Shown here one piece after another: positions 5,851 to 9,702 of a DNA stretch of 9,702 bases (positions are counted from its first letter, which is position 1; every line of letters begins with the position of its first letter). The notes under the pieces are model-generated. The model did no database searches. It was not told where the DNA came from and saw only the letters and a program-made list of their open reading frames with translations. The DNA lies in NCBI GenBank assembly GCA_910585545.1, contig CAJUFN010000034.1:1-9702 (forward strand), written 5' to 3'. The DNA is from an uncultured Lachnospiraceae bacterium (lineage in GTDB: Bacteria; Bacillota; Clostridia; Lachnospirales; Lachnospiraceae). The translations under genes were made by a program, and so were the position numbers.

Positions 5851-8085
5851 TTAAGATTCCCCCTTTCCTGTATCATCCATATCTTTTGCAAGTTCTTCCT
5901 CCGACATCTGTGATAAAGCAATCTGCCGATAGACTTCGCAATTTTTCAAAAGCTCCTTATGCGTTCCGATTCCGGCAACCTCTCCTTCATCCAACACAAC
6001 AATCTGCTCTGCATGAAGAATCGTACTGATTCTCTGTGCCACCAGGATCACCGTACTTTCCGCCGTATGGTTTTTCAATTCTTTTCGAAGCGTCACATCC
6101 GTCTTATAATCAAGTGCCGAAAAACTATCGTCAAAGATAAATACATCCGGATGTTTTGCAATTGCTCTCGCAATAGATAGTCTTTGCTTCTGTCCTCCGG
6201 ACACATTGCTTCCACCCTGTGCAATATGACTTTCATAACCTTCCGGTTTCTCCTCAATAAAACCAGATGCCTGCGCCACCTGTGCTGCTTCTAACATTTC
6301 TTCCTCTGTACCATCCTTATTTCCGTAAAGGATATTACTCTTAATTGTTCCCGAGAACAATACTCCCTTTTGCGGCACATAACCTAGCTTTTCGCGCAGT
6401 TCATGCTGTGTGATATCACGGATATCCGTTCCGTCTATCATAATCTTTCCTTCCGTCACATCATAAAATCTCGGAATCAGATTCACAAGCGTAGACTTAC
6501 CGCTTCCCGTACTTCCGATCAAAGCCGTCGTCTCACCCGGTTTTGCCGTAAAGGAAATATCATGCAGAACTTCTTCCTCTGCCCCCGGATATCGGAAAGA
6601 TACATGGTCAAACACCACCACACCTTTCCCCTCTTTCGGCAATCTCTTCGGTGTCTTCGGGTCATTGATCACCGTTTCGCTTCTTATAATCTCATCCACA
6701 CGATTCGCAGAAACCGCAGCTCTTGGGAGCATAACGGAAATCATACAGATCATGAGGAAGGACATGATAATATGCATTGTATACTGAATAAATGCCATCA
6801 TATCGCCAACCTGCATCTGTCCGTTGTTGATGCCATGACCGCCAACCCAGATGATCAATACAGAAATCCCATTCATCACCAACATCATCACCGGCATCAT
6901 GAATGTCATCGCACGGTTGACGAACAAATTCGTCTTCATCAAGTCTTTGTTGGCCCTGTCAAACCGTTTTTCCTCATAACGCTCTGTGCTAAAGGCACGG
7001 ATCACCGAAAGTCCTGTCAATATTTCCCTCGTCACAAGATTCAGACGGTCTACCAGATTTTGCAGTACCTTGAATTTTGGCATTACGATCGTAAATAAAA
7101 TAACGATCACCATAAAGATTATCGCTACGGCTACTGCAAGAATCCAAGACATATCTACATTGGTCCGAAATACTTTATACACACCGCCAAGTCCCACGAT
7201 CGGCGCATACAACACCATACGAAGCATCATAACGGTCAGTATCTGAATCTGCTGAATATCATTCGTGCTTCTCGTGATCAGTGAGGCAGTAGAAAAAGTA
7301 TCAAATTCACTGCTGGAAAATCCAACTACTTTTTTAAATACCCACGCCCTCAAATCGCGTCCGTTTGCAGCCGCTACTCTCGATGAAAGGAATGCAGCCA
7401 GAATACTTGCAATCATTCCAAGAAATGCAAGAGCAAGCATCTTTCCACCCGTTTTTAAAATATACATATTCTGCAAATGATCGGTATCCATCCCTAAATT
7501 CTCATAAGCACTCTTCACATAGATGGTAGCTGCCTGATCTATCATCGTATCCGACATGCCATCCATTTTCTCTGACACACCTTCCACGAGCTGCCCTCGC
7601 TGCTCTTCTGGCATCATTTTCAAAATCTCAAAAATATCTGTATCCTCACCCGCCATTCCTTCCGGCATACCGGCTAAAATCCCTTTCTTCATTTCCTCCA
7701 TCTGGGCGCTGTCAGAGTCAAATCCCTGAACAATCAGCATCGGTTTTCCCATCACCTCTAAAAGCTTCGACATCTCCTCTTCGCCAGAAGCATTTTCTTT
7801 TAATACATAGGCTGGCTTACTGTAGGCCTCATCATCCTTCTCATAAGCATCCAGCACTGTACTTTTCCCTTCTTCCGATACAAACAGCAAAAGCTTCTCC
7901 ATGTCCTCCACTGCTATCTGCTCCGGCAACGATGTATCAATTCCGCCTTGCTGGATTCCAACATTGACAATATCAGATGTATATGATGGCAATGACAAAT
8001 CACAAAATGCCTGCAACATCAGCACTGCGATAATTGCTACAACGGTTGCAGCATAAGGCTTTAAAAATCCAACTAATTTTCGCAT
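5851..8085 (-). CDS. ABC exporter half-transporter, degenerate-site subunit with large external insertion (TM287/BmrD-like)
   Basis: This 744-residue protein is an exporter half-transporter: helix 1 near 11-30, helices 2-6 near 214-235, 285-303, 313-335, 395-417 and 430-452, then an NBD. Motifs are Walker A GSTGSGKST (524-532, Lys530), Q-loop Gln572, canonical signature VSGGQ (628-632), Walker B VFIFDD with Asp653 replacing the catalytic Glu, and Gln684 replacing the switch His. It thus carries the degenerate ATP site, while its intact signature completes the partner's site. It is about 140 residues longer than a standard half-transporter. The excess lies between helices 1 and 2 (about 50-210), an acidic, Met-rich, soluble-looking segment predicted outside the membrane. 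The gene begins 18 nt after the marR-type stop, with AGGAGG (8097-8102) 11 nt upstream. Substrate is unknown; a multidrug or envelope-stress exporter is likely. Confidence 0.95.
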   Translation of the reverse strand: MRKLVGFLKPYAATVVAIIAVLMLQAFCDLSLPSYTSDIVNVGIQQGGIDTSLPEQIAVEDMEKLLLFVSEEGKSTVLDAYEKDDEAYSKPAYVLKENASGEEEMSKLLEVMGKPMLIVQGFDSDSAQMEEMKKGILAGMPEGMAGEDTDIFEILKMMPEEQRGQLVEGVSEKMDGMSDTMIDQAATIYVKSAYENLGMDTDHLQNMYILKTGGKMLALAFLGMIASILAAFLSSRVAAANGRDLRAWVFKKVVGFSSSEFDTFSTASLITRSTNDIQQIQILTVMMLRMVLYAPIVGLGGVYKVFRTNVDMSWILAVAVAIIFMVIVILFTIVMPKFKVLQNLVDRLNLVTREILTGLSVIRAFSTERYEEKRFDRANKDLMKTNLFVNRAMTFMMPVMMLVMNGISVLIIWVGGHGINNGQMQVGDMMAFIQYTMHIIMSFLMICMISVMLPRAAVSANRVDEIIRSETVINDPKTPKRLPKEGKGVVVFDHVSFRYPGAEEEVLHDISFTAKPGETTALIGSTGSGKSTLVNLIPRFYDVTEGKIMIDGTDIRDITQHELREKLGYVPQKGVLFSGTIKSNILYGNKDGTEEEMLEAAQVAQASGFIEEKPEGYESHIAQGGSNVSGGQKQRLSIARAIAKHPDVFIFDDSFSALDYKTDVTLRKELKNHTAESTVILVAQRISTILHAEQIVVLDEGEVAGIGTHKELLKNCEVYRQIALSQMSEEELAKDMDDTGKGES

Positions 8086-8103
8086 AATGTCTTATTCCTC
8101 CTG

Positions 8104-8583
8104 TCAAAATTCTTCACACGGCGGCATCTCTTTCTTGATCCCCGCCATCTCTTTACTATTTAGCAAATTCTGCTGAATCTGTAAAAGAAGCCTGCGAAAC
8201 AAAAGTATCTCTTCCGGAAGCATGCCGCCATACATAATCTCTTCCAGACTGATCATAACCGACTTGATTCCTGAAATACATTCACGGCCCTTATCCGTAT
8301 TAGAGATACGAATGATCCGCATATCGTTTTCATCACTCACTCTTTTGATATAGCCTTGTGCTTCCATTTTTTTAAGCGCTACGGTGATTGACGGCGGAGT
8401 CACTCCAATCTTCTTCGCGATCTCTTTCTGCGAAAGATTCTCATATTCATCTAATGTAAATAATATTCCCGCCTGTCCCGGCTTCAACCCATATTGCTTA
8501 AGAAGCTGCATTGATTTTTGTCCCATCAAATGTAAAATCTGCTGAAACACTATACTTGCAGAATATTTCATCTCGTTTTGCAT
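8104..8583 (-). CDS. MarR-family transcriptional regulator, probable repressor of the ABC exporter operon
   Basis: This 159-residue protein is a typical MarR-type winged-helix DNA-binding protein that acts as a dimer. The helix-turn-helix runs over about 50-77 (LSQKEIAKKIG, then the recognition helix VTPPSITVALKKME), and the wing contains DENDMR at 84-89. Flanking helices (about 8-32 and 105-145) would form the dimer interface and ligand pocket. It is first in the operon, 18 nt before the ABC genes, the usual arrangement for a ligand-sensing repressor that controls an exporter and itself. A near-perfect palindrome overlaps the predicted promoter. The ATG at 8583 has GGAGGTG 11 nt upstream, slightly long but the best site. 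The C-terminal tail (PPCEEF) contains one of only two Cys residues; whether it senses thiol stress is not shown. Confidence 0.93.
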   Translation of the reverse strand: MQNEMKYSASIVFQQILHLMGQKSMQLLKQYGLKPGQAGILFTLDEYENLSQKEIAKKIGVTPPSITVALKKMEAQGYIKRVSDENDMRIIRISNTDKGRECISGIKSVMISLEEIMYGGMLPEEILLFRRLLLQIQQNLLNSKEMAGIKKEMPPCEEF

Positions 8584-8615
8584 TCTATCGAACTCACCTC
8601 CATTTAATTAAACAG

Positions 8616-8626
8616 CTAATGATTAG
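8616..8626. promoter_or_regulatory. Palindromic operator candidate for the MarR regulator
   Basis: CTAATGATTAG is a perfect 5-bp inverted repeat around one base. It overlaps the last bases of the predicted -10 box. A second small palindrome, ATTAGTAAT (8627-8635), follows immediately and covers the rest of the -10. MarR dimers commonly bind such AT-rich inverted repeats over promoters, so autorepression is inferred. Confidence 0.55.
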
Positions 8627-8653
8627 ATTAGTAATTTTTCTCAGAAAAGTCAA
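8625..8653 (-). promoter_or_regulatory. Promoter of the MarR-ABC operon
   Basis: On the minus strand TTGACT (8648-8653) is followed after 17 bp by TAATCT (8625-8630). The -35 box is near consensus (5 of 6) and the spacing ideal; the -10 box is weak (3 of 6). A weak -10 would fit a regulated promoter. It lies 41 bp before the marR-type start codon. Confidence 0.5.
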
Positions 8654-8753
8654 TATATATTTTTAGATTTTATATTTTCTTCATACTTTTTCACCAAAAT
8701 ATTATTAGTCATTTAACTATTTCGCATCTTATTTCCGGCGCATATTCCTGCAT

Positions 8754-8789
8754 AAAAAATGACACTCTGCCTTTTTAAAACAGAATGCC
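8754..8789 (-). terminator. Intrinsic terminator of the 173-residue gene
   Basis: On the minus strand GGCATTCTG (8781-8789) pairs with CAGAGTGTC (8761-8769), nine pairs of which two are G-T wobbles, over an 11-nt loop. A run of six T follows (8754-8759). It starts 7 nt after the stop codon. Confidence 0.75.
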
Positions 8790-8796
8790 TTTCTTC

Positions 8797-9318
8797 TTAC
8801 CATGTGACTTTCAAGCGAAAATCTTCTCTCATCTTGCACTCATGCAAGGATAATATGATTTCCTGCTTCTTAAATCTTTTGCAAATTTTTTGAAATACTT
8901 TCAAAATCGTATCTTCGTACTTTATATTCTCTTTGTATTTCTTGTAATAGGATAATCTGCGCTGACAAAGCATCCGACTATACGCTTTTTGTATATTACT
9001 TGTCTTGATCGTCCAGTCCAAAAACACAAAATCCTGAAACTCTCCTCCGACCGAACCATTATCCAGTTCTGCCGGGATTCTCTTTAGCTCGTCCGCAAAA
9101 GGGGCAACCACGTCATAGACCATCTTCGTCTGTCCTTTACTCAATTTAAATATTTGCATAGAACTGATCTGATCCATGAGCTTATATGTACAATAACGTA
9201 GATTTCCATTCCCATACAAGGTCACGGAGAATCCCCCGTCTGCACCCTCTGCGCCATACGTTGGTCCTGTCTGATACGAAAAGATAATATTATCTTTTCT
9301 CAACTCTTCAAATTTCAT
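8797..9318 (-). CDS. Uncharacterised 173-residue protein
   Basis: I do not recognise this family. The 173-residue product has no signal peptide or membrane helix and is probably cytosolic. Residues 1-105 look like a strand-rich domain (for example GGFSVTLYGNGNLRYC at 28-43, and GGEFQDFVFLDWTIK at 91-105) with several Gly turns. Residues 106-173 are different: Lys-, Tyr- and Arg-rich and likely helical, with KKYKEN and KICKRFKKQ. Base composition changes at the same place; a sampled line of the 3' half (8881-8940) is about 23% GC and one of the 5' half (9061-9120) about 50%. The start ATG has GGGGAG 5 nt upstream. A clear promoter (TATAAT) precedes and a terminator follows, so it is transcribed alone, between the rRNA operon end and the MarR operon. 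A recent fusion or decay of the C-terminus is possible but unproven. Confidence 0.8.
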   Translation of the reverse strand: MKFEELRKDNIIFSYQTGPTYGAEGADGGFSVTLYGNGNLRYCTYKLMDQISSMQIFKLSKGQTKMVYDVVAPFADELKRIPAELDNGSVGGEFQDFVFLDWTIKTSNIQKAYSRMLCQRRLSYYKKYKENIKYEDTILKVFQKICKRFKKQEIILSLHECKMREDFRLKVTW

Positions 9319-9457
9319 ACTCGCTCCCCTGACTTGTCTTAATCTGATGCCGTTTCCCCACTTGCTTATTATATACTAATGCCACTTCCCGCTCAACAAA
9401 GAACTTCCAAATCACCTTATTAAAAATCATAATAAACAACTTTTGGATTTCTGTCAT
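9308..9457 (-). CDS. Possible 49-residue small ORF overlapping the promoter and start of the 173-residue gene
   Basis: An ATG at 9457 opens 49 codons, beginning MTEIQKLFIMIF and ending GSEYEI before TGA, which overlaps the first codons of the next gene. The N-terminal half is hydrophobic with aromatic residues (IWKFF at 16-20) and the C-terminal half is polar and basic. No convincing ribosome binding site precedes it, and the strong promoter of the next gene lies inside it. It may be chance, or a remnant of an older gene. Confidence 0.2.
   Translation of the reverse strand: MTEIQKLFIMIFNKVIWKFFVEREVALVYNKQVGKRHQIKTSQGSEYEI
9368..9396 (-). promoter_or_regulatory. Promoter of the 173-residue gene
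   Basis: On the minus strand TTGAGC (9391-9396) is followed after exactly 17 bp by a consensus TATAAT (9368-9373). The predicted transcript starts about 45 nt before the ATG at 9318. No operator-like palindrome was seen around it, so constitutive expression is the simplest reading. Confidence 0.7.
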
Positions 9458-9513
9458 ATTTTCGCCAAGCGCTGCATAATAGAAACGTCCTATAAAGGTA
9501 TCTCCTATAAGAC

Positions 9514-9564
9514 AAAAAAATCTTATGAAAACGATATGCTAAAGCATAAAATTCTCATAAGATT
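9514..9564 (-). terminator. Terminator of the rRNA operon
   Basis: On the minus strand AATCTTATGA (9555-9564) pairs with TCATAAGATT (9519-9528), a perfect 10-bp outer stem. A second perfect stem, TATGC / GCATA (9544-9548 / 9535-9539), caps it with a TTTA loop. Seven T (9514-9520) overlap the end of the outer stem and extend past it. This is a strong intrinsic terminator about 113 nt after the 23S 3' end. Confidence 0.88.
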
Positions 9565-9676
9565 CTCTTCTTTTCATTTCATATACCTTCAAAACCACAC
9601 ACAATCTATATATCAATTCCTATCTTCTATCTTTTCCTTCATCCTTCTTCTTTCTCTTTCACCTATCTGCCTTCTT
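9565..9676 (-). other. 23S rRNA trailer, purine-rich, without a 5S gene
   Basis: The 112 nt between the 23S 3' end and the terminator contain no 5S rRNA. None of the conserved 5S loops is present, and the interval is about as short as a 5S gene itself. On the transcribed strand the first 60 nt after the 23S are almost all A and G. Further on, TGTGTGGTTTTGAAGGTA (9588-9605) could be part of an RNase III processing stem with the unseen 23S leader; this cannot be tested here. Confidence 0.6.
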
Positions 9677-9702
9677 GGTTATGCCCTCGACCGATTAGTA
9701 AC
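9677..9702 (-). rRNA. 3' end of a 23S rRNA gene (partial)
   Basis: Read on the minus strand, the last 26 bases contain ATCGGTCGAGGGCATAACC, the conserved 3' terminus of Firmicutes 23S rRNA (compare Bacillus, ...TCGGTCGAGGACTTAACC). The ending CATAACC would pair with the 5' end of the same rRNA. The gene extends beyond the window, and the exact 3' base is uncertain by one or two. Confidence 0.82.

Noticed and set aside
6403..7098. 231-codon plus-strand frame opposite the first ABC gene
   Set aside because: It lies wholly inside a clear ABC transporter gene, is rich in His, Arg and Cys as antisense frames are, and has no ribosome binding site.
9487..9513. Small imperfect hairpin beside the rRNA terminator (GTCCTATA / TATAAGAC)
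   Set aside because: It has one mismatch and a bulge, and it lies beyond the T run of the strong terminator, so it probably is not transcribed in most cases.

Overview
The window looks like chromosomal DNA from a low-GC Gram-positive anaerobe of the Bacillota, most likely class Clostridia and probably Lachnospiraceae. The reasons are strong AGGAGG-type ribosome binding sites, an AT-rich third codon position, a TM287/288-like heterodimeric ABC exporter behind a MarR regulator, and a 23S rRNA 3' end of the Firmicutes type at the right edge. No phage, transposase, tRNA or CRISPR-Cas gene is visible. All clear genes lie on the minus strand, so the text below reads from high to low coordinates.

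Right edge: the last 26 bases are the 3' end of a 23S rRNA gene entering from outside. A purine-rich trailer and a long intrinsic terminator (9514-9564) follow, with no 5S gene between them. Next come a promoter (TTGAGC-17-TATAAT), an unrecognised 173-residue protein (8797-9318) and its own terminator. After a promoter/operator region there is a probable operon: a MarR-family repressor (8104-8583), a 744-residue ABC half-transporter with a large extracytoplasmic insertion (5851-8085), and a 606-residue partner (4030-5850) whose ATG directly follows the stop of the first. The motif differences between the two ABC proteins place every degenerate element in one ATP site, as in known heterodimeric exporters. 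An intrinsic terminator at 3993-4017 closes this operon. It lies only 26 bp from the next start codon, so the following genes may depend partly on read-through.

Middle: a HAD-family phosphatase or phosphomutase (3307-3966), pyrroline-5-carboxylate reductase proC (2446-3240) and a cyclophilin-type prolyl isomerase (1905-2423) form a tight co-directional housekeeping cluster.

Left part (1-1904): this is the most unusual region. Two long arrays of a 19-bp palindrome, consensus TTGCCCA-N5-TGGGCAA, recur at 41-42 bp and flank a low-GC segment. That segment holds a short-chain dehydrogenase gene (461-1225) and what looks like the C-terminal remnant of another gene (1259-1399). Array 1 spans 23-371 (9 units) and array 2 spans 1471-1866 (10 units). 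The sequences between palindromes resemble each other, so this is not a CRISPR. The open frames crossing the arrays are by-products of the repeat. I do not recognise the repeat family; this pair of phased palindrome arrays is the best candidate here for something undescribed.
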